From: Candidatus Calescibacterium sp.
GTDB taxonomy: Bacteria; Calescibacteriota; Calescibacteriia; Calescibacteriales; Calescibacteriaceae
DNA: 64,000 nucleotides
Direction of reading: 5' to 3'
NCBI GenBank assembly: GCA_025060505.1
Contig: JANXBU010000005.1
Span: 22,910-86,909 of the forward strand
Part shown: positions 18,394-27,700 of the stretch, one piece after another
Position numbering within the stretch: position 1 is the first letter of the stretch
How the letters are laid out: the number at the start of each line of letters is the position of its first letter
Translations under genes and position numbers: made by a program
The notes under the pieces: model-generated
Databases searched by the model: none
What the model was told of the DNA's origin: nothing
What the model saw: the letters and a program-made list of their open reading frames with translations, nothing else

Positions 18394-19187
18394 TATTTGA
18401 TGAATGGAAAGCTTTGCAAGTCGCAAAGGAAACAGCTCTCAAATCCGGAGAACTACTCAAACAGTATTTTTACTCAGATGAATCAAGATTTGAAGAAAAA
18501 GGAATAAGCGACTGGGTTAGTGAAGCAGATAGAAAATCAGAGCAAGCAATAGTAGAAACACTACAAGAAAAGTTCCCAGCAGATTTTGTTGGTGAGGAAT
18601 TTGGAGAAAGACGAAAAGGCAGCGACTTTGTTTGGTACATAGATCCTCTTGATGGAACAAAAAATTTTGTGAGAAAAATCCCTCTGTTCTGTGTATCAAT
18701 AGCTCTCGCTTACAAAAACGAAATAGTGTTGGGGGTTGTATACTCACCAATAGATCAGAAGATGTTCTGGGCAACAAAAGGAGGTGGAGCATACATGAAC
18801 AGCAAAAGGATCAAGGTATCAGAGGAAAGAGATCTAAAAAGATGTCTTGTAGCAACTGGTCTTCCTTTCAGAAGCAAAGATTTCATAGATAAGCATCTTT
18901 CATTTTACAAAAATATATTCTTGAAAGGAGCAGGAATAAGACACATTGGGTCAGCAGCTCTTGAGATGTGTTATGTTGCAAGCGGAGCAATTGATGGATT
19001 CTGGGAAATAGGACTTTCTTCCTGGGATCTTGCAGCTGGCTCCCTTATAGTTAAAGAAGCCAATGGAATAGTCTCTGACATATGGGGTGGGAACAGCTTC
19101 TTTGAAACAGGTTGTATCATATGCTCAAACAGAGAAATCTATCCAGAAATACTCAAAAGTACAAAGGAGATATTCTCAAATATATAG
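18390..19187 (+). CDS. Inositol monophosphatase-family phosphatase
   Basis: The 265-aa protein contains the metal-binding motifs of the family: GEEFGE, WYIDPLDGTKNFV and SSWDLAAGSLIVKEANG. Such enzymes dephosphorylate inositol phosphate, fructose-1,6-bisphosphate or PAP in the cytoplasm. A dedicated class V FBPase is present elsewhere in the window, so inositol-phosphate or PAP hydrolysis is at least as plausible. It overlaps the crotonase stop by four bases and is followed by anmK after a single base. Confidence 0.9.
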   Translation: MIFDEWKALQVAKETALKSGELLKQYFYSDESRFEEKGISDWVSEADRKSEQAIVETLQEKFPADFVGEEFGERRKGSDFVWYIDPLDGTKNFVRKIPLFCVSIALAYKNEIVLGVVYSPIDQKMFWATKGGGAYMNSKRIKVSEERDLKRCLVATGLPFRSKDFIDKHLSFYKNIFLKGAGIRHIGSAALEMCYVASGAIDGFWEIGLSSWDLAAGSLIVKEANGIVSDIWGGNSFFETGCIICSNREIYPEILKSTKEIFSNI

Positions 19188-19188
19188 T

Positions 19189-20298
19189 ATGCTTGTTATA
19201 GGATGTCTTTCTGGAACATCAATGAACGCAAAGGAGTTTATTCTTTGTGAAATAAAAAAAGATAAAATAAAACCAATTAACTACTTCTCAGAGAAATATG
19301 ACGAATACGAAAGAAGTATTCTAAAAGATATTACCATTTTCGGAGGAGATGTTCAGAAAATAGCAACCGCGCACGACCTGGTTGGAATATCTTTCAGTAG
19401 CTCACTAAAAAAATTCTTAGAAAATAACCTTTTGAAGAAGAACGTACCAGAAATCATAGGATTTCACGGACAAACTATATTTCATTCTGAGTTAAGCAGA
19501 TCTTATATAAAACATCAGAAGCTAATAAAAACAAGAGCAATCACATTCCAGATAGGTGAGCCCGCGTTTTTAGCCAGAATAAGTCAAAAACCTGTGGTTT
19601 ATGATTTCAGAAAAATAGATATCAGCGCTGGTGGAAGAGGAGCTCCACTTTCTCCACTTATACACTACATACTTTTCAAAAAATATGGTAAAAAAGTGTG
19701 TGTTTTGAACCTCGGTGGTATAGCAAACATATCAATAATTCAGGGAGAAAATTTTTCACAGGTAAGAGGATTCGATGTGGGTCCTGCAAACGCTCTTTGC
19801 GATCACATAGCTAAAATTAAGCTCAAAACCGAATACGATCCAGAAGGAAGATACGCCAGAGAAGGTAAAATACTTGAAAGAGATTTTTCGAAATTGTACA
19901 GAATCTTCAAAACAAAAAACAGATCGCTTGGAGTAGAAGTAGAAAAAGCAAAGATAATCTCCGAAAAAATATTCAAAGATAAAAACCCCAAAGATTCCCT
20001 GAGAACTGCTCTTGAAGTATCTGTAAGACTTATTACTGATACCATAAATAAAATAAGACCTAATATAGTTATATTGTGCGGAGGTGGTGTGAGAAATAAA
20101 TTTTTTGTTGAGAGAATCAGTGAAGAGTCAAAAACAAAAGTAATTTTGAGCGATGAATTGGGTATGAAAGCAGAATATGTTGAACCTATACTCTTTGCAT
20201 TCCTTTCTTATCTGAGAATAAGAAACATAAGAATAAATATGCAAAACATAACAGGAGCGAAAATTCCGTATCTTCCGGGAAAGATATGCACTTTCTGA
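19189..20298 (+). CDS. anmK: Anhydro-N-acetylmuramic acid kinase
   Basis: Phosphorylates and opens 1,6-anhydroMurNAc to MurNAc-6-phosphate during cell-wall recycling. The 369-aa protein begins MLVIGCLSGTSMN (family: GxMSGTSxD), with GGRGAPLSPL, VLNLGGIANIS, the catalytic-loop GFDVGPANALCDH and ILCGGGVRNKF. The first loop reads SGTSMNAKEF rather than the common SGTSxDGxD form. I start at the ATG at 19189, one base after the IMPase stop. MurQ is not in the window, but mpl is 12 kb away. Confidence 0.92.
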   Translation: MLVIGCLSGTSMNAKEFILCEIKKDKIKPINYFSEKYDEYERSILKDITIFGGDVQKIATAHDLVGISFSSSLKKFLENNLLKKNVPEIIGFHGQTIFHSELSRSYIKHQKLIKTRAITFQIGEPAFLARISQKPVVYDFRKIDISAGGRGAPLSPLIHYILFKKYGKKVCVLNLGGIANISIIQGENFSQVRGFDVGPANALCDHIAKIKLKTEYDPEGRYAREGKILERDFSKLYRIFKTKNRSLGVEVEKAKIISEKIFKDKNPKDSLRTALEVSVRLITDTINKIRPNIVILCGGGVRNKFFVERISEESKTKVILSDELGMKAEYVEPILFAFLSYLRIRNIRINMQNITGAKIPYLPGKICTF

Positions 20299-20381
20299 TT
20301 TAAGAAATCCGAAAAACCGGAAAAACTATATTCGTAATTCCGCATTGGTAATTGATTTTTTTATACAGTGATTTTAAAACT

Positions 20382-21059
20382 ATGTTACCATTAAGAGATA
20401 TAAATAGAACAAGAAACCTTCCAATTGTAACAATACTGCTTATAATAATAAACTCCGCTGTATGGATATACTCTGTAACACTTGGGGCAGGATTTGAATC
20501 CTTCATAAGAGAGTTTGGACTTGTCCCGAAAAATATAATAAACAATCCGATAACCATCTTGACCCATATGTTTTTGCATGGAAATTGGTTTCACATAATA
20601 AGCAACATGTGGGTTCTGTGGATATTTGGAGACAATGTAGAGGATGCAATGGGTAAACTGAGATTCATAATCTTTTATCTTTTATGTGGGCTTGGCGCCG
20701 CTGCACTTCAAGTTGGAATAGGTTTCATTTTTGGAAGCTCAGACATACCTATGGTTGGAGCAAGCGGAGCAATAAGTGGCCTTCTTGGAGCTTACATGAA
20801 ATTCTTCCCCGGCGCAAGAATACTTTCGCTTGTATTTTTCTTCTTTTTCGTATCCTTTGCACAAATACCAGCAATCATATTTATTGGCTTTTGGTTCATA
20901 TCACAAGTAATCAATGGAATTCTAACCCTACCCTTCGCTGGAATCGGGGGAGTAGCGTGGTGGGCACATATCGGTGGGTTCCTAACCGGAATATACCTTT
21001 GCAAAAAATTCAGAATATACCCCAGAAGAAAAAAAGTTTTTATAGTAAAATATCACTGA
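20382..21059 (+). CDS. Rhomboid-family intramembrane serine protease
   Basis: The 225-aa inner-membrane protein has six hydrophobic helices. The catalytic dyad is Ser128 in VGASGAISGLLGAY and His196 in WWAHIGGFLTG, and the oxyanion-side motif is HGNWFHIISNMWVLWIFG. The ATG at 20382 (MLPLRDINRTRN) is preferred to a TTG ten codons earlier. Rhomboids cut transmembrane segments of other membrane proteins; the substrate is unknown. It converges on plsC with a 12-base gap. Confidence 0.93.
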   Translation: MLPLRDINRTRNLPIVTILLIIINSAVWIYSVTLGAGFESFIREFGLVPKNIINNPITILTHMFLHGNWFHIISNMWVLWIFGDNVEDAMGKLRFIIFYLLCGLGAAALQVGIGFIFGSSDIPMVGASGAISGLLGAYMKFFPGARILSLVFFFFFVSFAQIPAIIFIGFWFISQVINGILTLPFAGIGGVAWWAHIGGFLTGIYLCKKFRIYPRRKKVFIVKYH

Positions 21060-21071
21060 AACTTCAGATCA

Positions 21072-21827
21072 TCAATGTACTTTCTTTGAGAGTTCAACTA
21101 TTTTCTGTCTCATTATCTCAGAAATAAACTTTCTTCTATTCTTTGGATTTTCTGAAATAAAATCCTGATAAGTTATTGGCTCCCCCACAAAAACAGTTAT
21201 AGATCCACTTGAAGGTATAAACGATCCAACAGGAAAAACTTTCTCGGTTCCAGAGATGAAAACCGGAACCAATTTTTTCTTCATAACATCAAACAGAAAA
21301 GATATTCCATCTTTGAAGGGTAGAATATTTCTGGCATCCCTTCCTCGTGTTCCCTCTGGAAATATACACAAACAATCTACATCTTGCCTTTCAATAGTTT
21401 TTATACAAGATTTTACAGATGAGAATTCAGAGCCTCTTTTAACTATTGGATGATTCTGAATCTTCAGACCCCAACCTATCACAGGATATTTCAGAACCTC
21501 TTCCTTTGCGAGAAATTTTACTTTCTTTCCTTGAAAGGCCAGCACCACGGCTGGAATATCAAGAAAACTCAGATGATTTGAAAAAATTATAAATTTTTCA
21601 TTCGGAATCTCTGACCCCTTTCTTAATTGAAGTTTTATACCGAAAATCCAAAACATCAACCTGAACCAAGATGCACAGAACCTCTCAGAAAGGTTTTCTC
21701 CTCTCAGACCACCTATAATCAGAGGAAAAACAATTATGAGAAAAAAATATGGTATAGATAAAATTACAAAAACAAATGCTCTGAAAAATCTATCTATACT
21801 TTTGATCAATTTTCTGAAAAAACGCAT
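21072..21827 (-). CDS. plsC: 1-acyl-sn-glycerol-3-phosphate acyltransferase
   Basis: Acylates lysophosphatidic acid to phosphatidic acid at the inner membrane. The 251-aa protein has an N-terminal hydrophobic helix (about 20-38), the catalytic HX4D motif as His85/Asp90 (SNHLSFLDIP) and the substrate-binding FPEGTRGRD. It begins four bases after the cyclase stop, so the two are cotranscribed. Confidence 0.93.
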   Translation of the reverse strand: MRFFRKLIKSIDRFFRAFVFVILSIPYFFLIIVFPLIIGGLRGENLSERFCASWFRLMFWIFGIKLQLRKGSEIPNEKFIIFSNHLSFLDIPAVVLAFQGKKVKFLAKEEVLKYPVIGWGLKIQNHPIVKRGSEFSSVKSCIKTIERQDVDCLCIFPEGTRGRDARNILPFKDGISFLFDVMKKKLVPVFISGTEKVFPVGSFIPSSGSITVFVGEPITYQDFISENPKNRRKFISEIMRQKIVELSKKVH

Positions 21828-21831
21828 AAGA

Positions 21832-24800
21832 TCAAACGAGAAATTTAAAGGAATCCACCGAAAAATCTGGAAACTTTCTGAGAATATTTTTCAGTTCCCT
21901 TTCGTAATTTTCTTTTTCATCTTGAAAAACAACTGAATCTGTTGGGTAAAGAGACATAACTTTCATAAAGTTCAAAATGGCGAAAATTCTCTCGGAATCT
22001 CTTTGAGATTTTGATATGCAATCCTTAGACAACTTATAAGCCACTTCAAAATTACCTCGTCTGACCTGGATCTGTGATAAAGCAATATTGTAGTATACAT
22101 CATTCATTACATCAGGAATTAATTGTTTTGCTTTTTCAAGATAACTTTCAGCTTCATCAATCATATTCTTTCCAACAAGAGCCATAGCAATAAAAAGATT
22201 ATACTTCGATTTTTTAACATCAGACTCGGTGCCGGAAATAAGCTCATTTTCAACAATTTTTATAGCTTCGTCGTACTGACCAGTCATAACTTTCATATTT
22301 ACTATTATTTCGAGTGTTTCAGTAGTTCCATATTTATCTTTAATTGCTCTGAATATTTCAAGTGCTTCATAAGCCCTTTGCTGAGCTTCGATTACCTTTC
22401 CGGTCTCAAATAGAACCTGAGAAATGTTAATAAGAGCAATAGCGGTTCCTCTTGTATCCATTATTGATCTTGATAATTCGAGGTACTGCTTAAAGAAAAG
22501 TAAAGCAGACTCCAGCTCACCCAGAGAGTAAAGAGAAACAGCGTAGTTAGACATAGCAACACCCTTTATTCTTTGGTTATCTATTTTAAGAGCCAATTCG
22601 TAGAATTCCATAAAGAACTTTTTTGCTTTGTGAACATCTCCAATAGAAAGGTATGCTCTTCCGAGAGCGTTTATTACATCAGAGCAAATTTCTTTTTGTT
22701 TTTCCTTAAAATTCTCATCACACACCTCCAGAGCTTTTAAACCAAACTCCACACCCTTTGTAGGCTCACCTTTATCAACAAAGAGATGACACAAAAGAGC
22801 GAGAGTTTTTACAAGTTCAGTTTTCAGCGTGATATCTTTTTCTGCCTGAGATATTATATCTCTGTATATCTTTTCCGCCTCGTCGAATTCGCCGAGCATC
22901 TGCATACAATCTCCCCTGAGCCTTCTTGCACTGATGACCTGTTGCTCGGTGTTTGCAAACTTTTCTGCCATAGTAAAACAATTCTTTGCCCTCTGAAAAT
23001 CACCAACATGATACAGCATCTCACCGAATTCTATGAAAAACTCATAAAGATCTTTGACAGAACCCAAATCTTTTATATCATTCATTACCCTGTAAGCATT
23101 TTCAAAGAAGTAAATCGCCTGAGAAAAGTTTATTTTTGATTTAGCTAACTTCCCAGCTTTTCTATACATCTCAAAGGCATCCGTGAACCTCTCAGATTTC
23201 TCAGCCTGCTCAGCCGCTATATATATCAAATCTATATCGTCCTTCGCTATCTCAGAAGCACACTCAAATAGCTTTGAATGTATTTCATATCTTCTTGATT
23301 TCAGAAGCCTATCATATATCACATCTTTGTATAAAACCTGCTTGAAATTGAAAAAGTTCTCTCGTTCTTCAACAAGAGCATTCTGTTTCAGAATATCTAT
23401 ACCTTTCGAAAAATTTCTGAGATCATCTTCAAAAAATTTATATAAGACTTCTTTACTCTGAGTATTCATACAAGACATAACATCAAGTATGGCTCTTGCA
23501 TTTTGAGGAAGCTTATCGATTTTCGAAAGAATAACTTGTCTTATACCTATTGCTTTCGGTATAACAACACCAGATTTCATCTTCAAAACTCCATCTGATA
23601 CCTGAAAGTAGTCAGAAGCTTTAAGGAGTTCATAAAGCTCAGATATAAAAAGAGGATTTCCACCAGTTATTCTGAAAATTGTCATAACAAGTTCATCATC
23701 TGGTATTAAACTTTCACCAGAAAGGTAATATATAAACCTTTGAGTTTCATCTATGTTGAAATTCGAAAGCTCAATTAATTTCCATTTTTGAGAAATTTGT
23801 TCTGGATCTATTGTTCCTTTATCAAAGCCAATTATTACAGAGAAGTTCGGAGATTTTTCTGGAATTCCAAGAAAAAATTTTTTCGTATATCTATCTGCTT
23901 CAGAAAAAGAATCTATAATTATGATCTTGTTACTGAACATTTTATTCATAAGTTCAGAAAGAGTGTTGAATGTTTCGTATTCTATCTGCTCTGGGGGAAG
24001 ATACCTTAGCGGAGATTGAGGGAAAACAACACCAAAAACATATCCTAAGAAGTGGGGAGAAACGTTGTACATCTGAGAGAGTTTAAAAACAGTATTTTCT
24101 TTTCCATCCGATAGGTCATAAACAGATGATATTATATCTTTTATAGTTCCAAAAAAACCGTGATCTGATGCGACAAATTTATATGAATTTTGAAGATTGC
24201 TTTGTAAAAAATCGATAAAGCTTGAAATACCAACCCCTGGTTCTCCGTAAACTCCTACAAATGCATTACCCGAACTCAAAATATTTGATATTTCCTGAAA
24301 TTCTTTATCTCTGCCTATGAAAAACTTTGAAGCTTTTTTCTTACCAACAAGCTCATAAACTTTCAGCTCCTTCGTCTTTCCTTTAAGCTTTATACTTCCA
24401 AAATATTTGTATTCAAAACTTCCAGATGTAATTATGTATGTATTCTCATCTACCAAAAACTGCCAAGAAACCGATTCTTCTTCCAGGCGTTTTGCGATAT
24501 TAACGGTATCACCCATAGCAGTATAGTCCTGAGGTCTATCTGATATTGAACCAACCACAACATCACCTGTAGCTATACCGCCGTGCAGTGATATATCTTT
24601 GTAGTTTTCTCTTATAAAATTGAGCATCTCATAAGCTGTTTTGACTGCTCTCTTTGTATCATCTCCCATAGCCTGCGGAGCGCCAAATAAAGCCATAACC
24701 TCATCTCCTATGAACTTATCAACATATCCTCCATTTCTTCTAACTATTTCGGCTAGCTTGTTAAGAACATCGCCTATAAATGCCCTGAGCTCCTCAGGGT

Positions 24801-25194
24801 CAAGCTTTTCTGAAAGCTTTGTGAATCCTGAAATATCTGCAAATAGAACAGATATTGGCCTTCTTTCTGCTTCCCTACCATCTTTTTTTACTTCTTCTCT
24901 TTTATCATCCCCTTCCCCCTGCTCAGCTGCCCTATGTGATAGCTGAAAATCTTTTGATTCAACTTGCTTTGCTTCTGTCTTGGAAGTCAAGTAATCCTTG
25001 ATTCTCTCCTCTTTCTTTGATTCCTCCCTCGAGAATTCAGAAGTTAATAATCTCGTTCCACATTCACCACAAAATTTAAAATTGGGTGGACTCTCAAAAC
25101 CACAGTTTTGACATATAATCTTTAATTTTGCACCACACTCACCACAAAATTTAAAACCCGCCGGATTTTCAAATCCGCATTGCTGACACCTCAT
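21832..25194 (-). CDS. Zinc-ribbon / class III nucleotide cyclase / ATPase-like / TPR regulator
   Basis: A 1120-aa multidomain protein. Two zinc ribbons are at the N-terminus (Cys3/6/17/20 and Cys28/31/42/45). A complete class III cyclase domain (about 110-290) has metal aspartates Asp120 and Asp164, purine-specifying Lys160 and Asp223, and transition-state Asn232 and Arg236. It should make cAMP. An AAA/NACHT-like region follows, whose P-loop reads GEPGVGISS, with Ile323 where the Walker A lysine is expected; Walker B is KIIIIDSF. The C-terminal ~450 residues are TPR-like helices. No membrane segment is visible. Similar architectures occur as large AfsR/cyclase fusions in many bacteria. The altered P-loop suggests the ATPase part no longer hydrolyses ATP. 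Confidence 0.9.
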   Translation of the reverse strand: MRCQQCGFENPAGFKFCGECGAKLKIICQNCGFESPPNFKFCGECGTRLLTSEFSREESKKEERIKDYLTSKTEAKQVESKDFQLSHRAAEQGEGDDKREEVKKDGREAERRPISVLFADISGFTKLSEKLDPEELRAFIGDVLNKLAEIVRRNGGYVDKFIGDEVMALFGAPQAMGDDTKRAVKTAYEMLNFIRENYKDISLHGGIATGDVVVGSISDRPQDYTAMGDTVNIAKRLEEESVSWQFLVDENTYIITSGSFEYKYFGSIKLKGKTKELKVYELVGKKKASKFFIGRDKEFQEISNILSSGNAFVGVYGEPGVGISSFIDFLQSNLQNSYKFVASDHGFFGTIKDIISSVYDLSDGKENTVFKLSQMYNVSPHFLGYVFGVVFPQSPLRYLPPEQIEYETFNTLSELMNKMFSNKIIIIDSFSEADRYTKKFFLGIPEKSPNFSVIIGFDKGTIDPEQISQKWKLIELSNFNIDETQRFIYYLSGESLIPDDELVMTIFRITGGNPLFISELYELLKASDYFQVSDGVLKMKSGVVIPKAIGIRQVILSKIDKLPQNARAILDVMSCMNTQSKEVLYKFFEDDLRNFSKGIDILKQNALVEERENFFNFKQVLYKDVIYDRLLKSRRYEIHSKLFECASEIAKDDIDLIYIAAEQAEKSERFTDAFEMYRKAGKLAKSKINFSQAIYFFENAYRVMNDIKDLGSVKDLYEFFIEFGEMLYHVGDFQRAKNCFTMAEKFANTEQQVISARRLRGDCMQMLGEFDEAEKIYRDIISQAEKDITLKTELVKTLALLCHLFVDKGEPTKGVEFGLKALEVCDENFKEKQKEICSDVINALGRAYLSIGDVHKAKKFFMEFYELALKIDNQRIKGVAMSNYAVSLYSLGELESALLFFKQYLELSRSIMDTRGTAIALINISQVLFETGKVIEAQQRAYEALEIFRAIKDKYGTTETLEIIVNMKVMTGQYDEAIKIVENELISGTESDVKKSKYNLFIAMALVGKNMIDEAESYLEKAKQLIPDVMNDVYYNIALSQIQVRRGNFEVAYKLSKDCISKSQRDSERIFAILNFMKVMSLYPTDSVVFQDEKENYERELKNILRKFPDFSVDSFKFLV

Positions 25195-25252
25195 ACAACA
25201 TTTAGAAGTATAAAATTAATAAAGGTAAATCGGAAAATGTAATACACAATTT

Positions 25253-25261
25253 TGGTAAAAT
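25253..25261 (+). promoter_or_regulatory. Possible extended -10 element before the barrel gene
   Basis: TGGTAAAAT (25253-25261) matches an extended -10 (TGn plus hexamer) and ends five bases before the ATG at 25267. No -35 is evident. If used, the transcript would be leaderless or nearly so. Confidence 0.3.
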
Positions 25262-25266
25262 AAGAA

Positions 25267-26133
25267 ATGGATATGACAAGAGAAATTCTAAATAAAATTA
25301 AGATAAAATCTTTTCGTAGCAGAAATAAATTCCGGATTCAAAAAAAAGAAATTTATATCTATTTCGTTCTAATTACAATATTCTACTTCACCAAACTCTG
25401 TTACGCTGATACCAGAACGAAATATATTTATATATTTGGGGGGTTTCCGGATATAAGATTTCAAGGGGGAGGAATAGTTCATCCAAATTCAGAAATGAAT
25501 CCAGCTACTCTTGAAATATCTCAAAAATACGACATAAATCTCTCCGCTGGCTTATCAAAATATAAATCAGTTCTTGCAAAGATAACAGATAAATCAACAT
25601 CTGTAATCGGTGGAGGACTTTATTTCAAATGCATATCTGAAAAATTTTTATGTTCCGGAGAAAACACGAATATCTTATCAGGAGATATATCATATTCGTT
25701 CAATATTACAGATATACTCGTTGGTGCAGGACTTTCTATAAAATGGAAAACAAACAATGGATTTGAAAGCGAACTCGGTAAAAAAACAACAATAGCTGGA
25801 CTCGGTACTATATTCAAAAAAGATTTTGAAAAAATAAGCCTATTGGGTGGATTTTCTTCTTTTTTATTTTATGATGATCTCGCAGGTGGACTAGGTATTG
25901 GTGTAATTTCAGAAGATTTTTTTTCTTTCACACAAATATTTTATATAGAGAAAAAATTGATCCCTGCAGCTGGTATAATTACAAGAGCTCTGAACTGGTT
26001 CAGATTATTTGCAAGCTACCATCTTGATCTAACAGGAGGAATAGCTTTCATATCACCAAGACTATACATTTGGACTGGATACTCAACAATTAGCAAAGGA
26101 AAATTTCTTATAAATATAGGAATAATACTGTGA
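25267..26133 (+). CDS. Predicted outer-membrane beta-barrel protein, unknown function
   Basis: The 288-aa protein has an unusually long basic N-terminus (about 28 residues, many K/R), a hydrophobic segment (29-45) and a probable cleavage near CYADT. The rest alternates short amphipathic strands rich in Gly, Phe, Tyr and Ser. The segment GGGIVHPNSEMNPATLE recalls the start of PorV/TraF-like barrels, also seen in the protein at 56550-57641. I do not recognise a specific family. It is transcribed divergently from the cyclase operon (72-base spacer). Confidence 0.65.
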   Translation: MDMTREILNKIKIKSFRSRNKFRIQKKEIYIYFVLITIFYFTKLCYADTRTKYIYIFGGFPDIRFQGGGIVHPNSEMNPATLEISQKYDINLSAGLSKYKSVLAKITDKSTSVIGGGLYFKCISEKFLCSGENTNILSGDISYSFNITDILVGAGLSIKWKTNNGFESELGKKTTIAGLGTIFKKDFEKISLLGGFSSFLFYDDLAGGLGIGVISEDFFSFTQIFYIEKKLIPAAGIITRALNWFRLFASYHLDLTGGIAFISPRLYIWTGYSTISKGKFLINIGIIL

Positions 26134-26138
26134 GATCA

Positions 26139-26161
26139 CTTTGATTGCTTTGATTGCTTTG
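26139..26161. repeat. Short 9-bp tandem repeat after the barrel gene
   Basis: The unit ctttgattg occurs two and a half times in a row, starting five bases after the TGA stop at 26131-26133. It is one of several short duplications found at gene ends in this window. Confidence 0.7.
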
Positions 26162-26303
26162 TGGTACTAAAAACCTTGCCAATACCTCAGGTATGCTGTA
26201 CAACAGAAAACATGCAATGTGTTTGATATTCTTGATTGTTTCATTTCTTGGCAGAGTGCCTTTCAAGATATGCTTACAAAAAGAGTCCGCATAGGAAGTA
26301 TAT

Positions 26304-27476
26304 TTACATATTCACTTCTTTTTTGTTATCTACACTCTGCTCTTCCTTCTTATATTTTCTAATTTTCTTTATCTCACGCGGAGGAATAAAAGGTTTTATA
26401 TTTCCTCTTATTTCTCCCTCAACAACAGACCACGAATAAACAACTGGATCTTGTTCAATTCTGTTCATAAAATCTATTGATCTTAACTTAAACTTATATA
26501 GGCCGGCCTTCATATTTGAAATTTTATATGGAGATGAGCAAGCAAACCAGCCAGAATCATTAAGACTACACTCAAATCGAACATCATCTTCATCTGCGTC
26601 AAATTCAAAAACAGCTTCATGAGAGTTTGTAATAGCTGAAGGTGCTGATATAAGGAAAGAAACAGGAGGTCTTGCATCAACCCTAAATATATATTCCTTA
26701 ATCTGCCTTTCTTCATTACCGGCAAGATCTATTGAGTAAGCAGAAATCTTATGCCAACCTTCTTCAAGGTTTGAAAGATTTATAGAACTTCCGGAACAAT
26801 CCATCCAAAAACCGTCGTCAACCCTACAAAGTAAAACCCTATAAGGCTCACTGACATCAAGTTTAAATCTTGCTTCTGGAGAAGTTACCATCTCAGAAAA
26901 ACCTACCGGAACTATTTTGGTCTCCGGAGGAGTAGTATCAACTATGAAAGATATTTTTATGAGGTCTACCTCACAACCTATTTCATCCTTATACTTAACT
27001 TCGAAATTTTTTAAGCCGTCTTCTAAGTATTCTACACTTATTCTGTTTGAGTTTACACCGCATGGGAACTCAAAACCTTCTGTTTTACAGGTAAAAACCA
27101 ATCCGGGAGAGAAAATTATGTCAACCATTTTCCTATTAGTATATTTCCGTGGAGCTTCAAGAATAACAGGCGAAAATTTTGGTATAGAACAAGTCGGAGG
27201 AACCGGAAATGTTGTTACCTCCGCTTTATACATAGTTATGTGAGTTTGGAAAAATTCCTGAGCGGGTTTGCCTTCTATAAAAACTTTTACTCTCTCTTGC
27301 TGAATTACCTCGGTTGTAGGTCTCTCCGGAAAAGATTTTTCAGAGATTTTTCCTTCTTCTTTTTTAGAAGGACATCTTGAAAGAAGAATACCGATAATTA
27401 ATCCAAGAATAAAGGTTATAGCGGAAATCACAATTGTGGAAACATCTTTTTTTCTCTCTGCTTCCCCGTTCACCAA
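26304..27476 (-). CDS. Single-pass membrane protein with three cysteine-paired Ig-like repeats
   Basis: About 390 aa: a short cytoplasmic N-terminus, one transmembrane helix (13-32), then a periplasmic region. Three tandem units each contain a Cys pair nine or ten residues apart (130/139, 217/227, 303/313), followed by a turn like LEEGWHKISAYSIDLAGNEE. This matches beta-sandwich repeats with DxTPPETKI linkers seen in large surface proteins of deltaproteobacteria-like lineages. The C-terminal tail is very basic. The start is uncertain: codons read TTG (27474-27476) then GTG (27471-27473), with no ATG and no ribosome site, directly behind tRNA-Arg. Function unknown; the Cys pairs suggest disulphides. 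Confidence 0.75.
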   Translation of the reverse strand: MVNGEAERKKDVSTIVISAITFILGLIIGILLSRCPSKKEEGKISEKSFPERPTTEVIQQERVKVFIEGKPAQEFFQTHITMYKAEVTTFPVPPTCSIPKFSPVILEAPRKYTNRKMVDIIFSPGLVFTCKTEGFEFPCGVNSNRISVEYLEDGLKNFEVKYKDEIGCEVDLIKISFIVDTTPPETKIVPVGFSEMVTSPEARFKLDVSEPYRVLLCRVDDGFWMDCSGSSINLSNLEEGWHKISAYSIDLAGNEERQIKEYIFRVDARPPVSFLISAPSAITNSHEAVFEFDADEDDVRFECSLNDSGWFACSSPYKISNMKAGLYKFKLRSIDFMNRIEQDPVVYSWSVVEGEIRGNIKPFIPPREIKKIRKYKKEEQSVDNKKEVNM

Positions 27477-27483
27477 AAATATA

Positions 27484-27555
27484 TGCGCCTGGCGGGATTT
27501 GAACCCGCGACCATCGGATCCGGAGTCCGAAGCTCTTCCTCTGAGCTACAGGCGC
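27484..27555 (-). tRNA. tRNA-Arg (anticodon CCG)
   Basis: The minus strand folds as a full cloverleaf: acceptor GCGCCTG/CAGGCGC, D-stem GCTC/GAGC, anticodon stem TCGGA/TCCGA with loop CTCCGGA, T-stem GCGGG/CCCGC with loop TTCAAAT, and discriminator A. The anticodon CCG reads CGG arginine codons, which are rare in these AGA-rich genes. The 3' CCA is not encoded. The downstream coding region begins about eight bases after the tRNA end on the same strand. Confidence 0.95.
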
Positions 27556-27700
27556 CAAGCAAAAAAACACAAATAAAAAAATAAAATCTCATAATATAGT
27601 TTAATTTTATCAATTTAACGAATTAGTGAAGTATTATATGAAAGTGTATAAGATGTGATGGGAGAAAAAGTATATACACCAAGTGATAAAAAATTAATTT

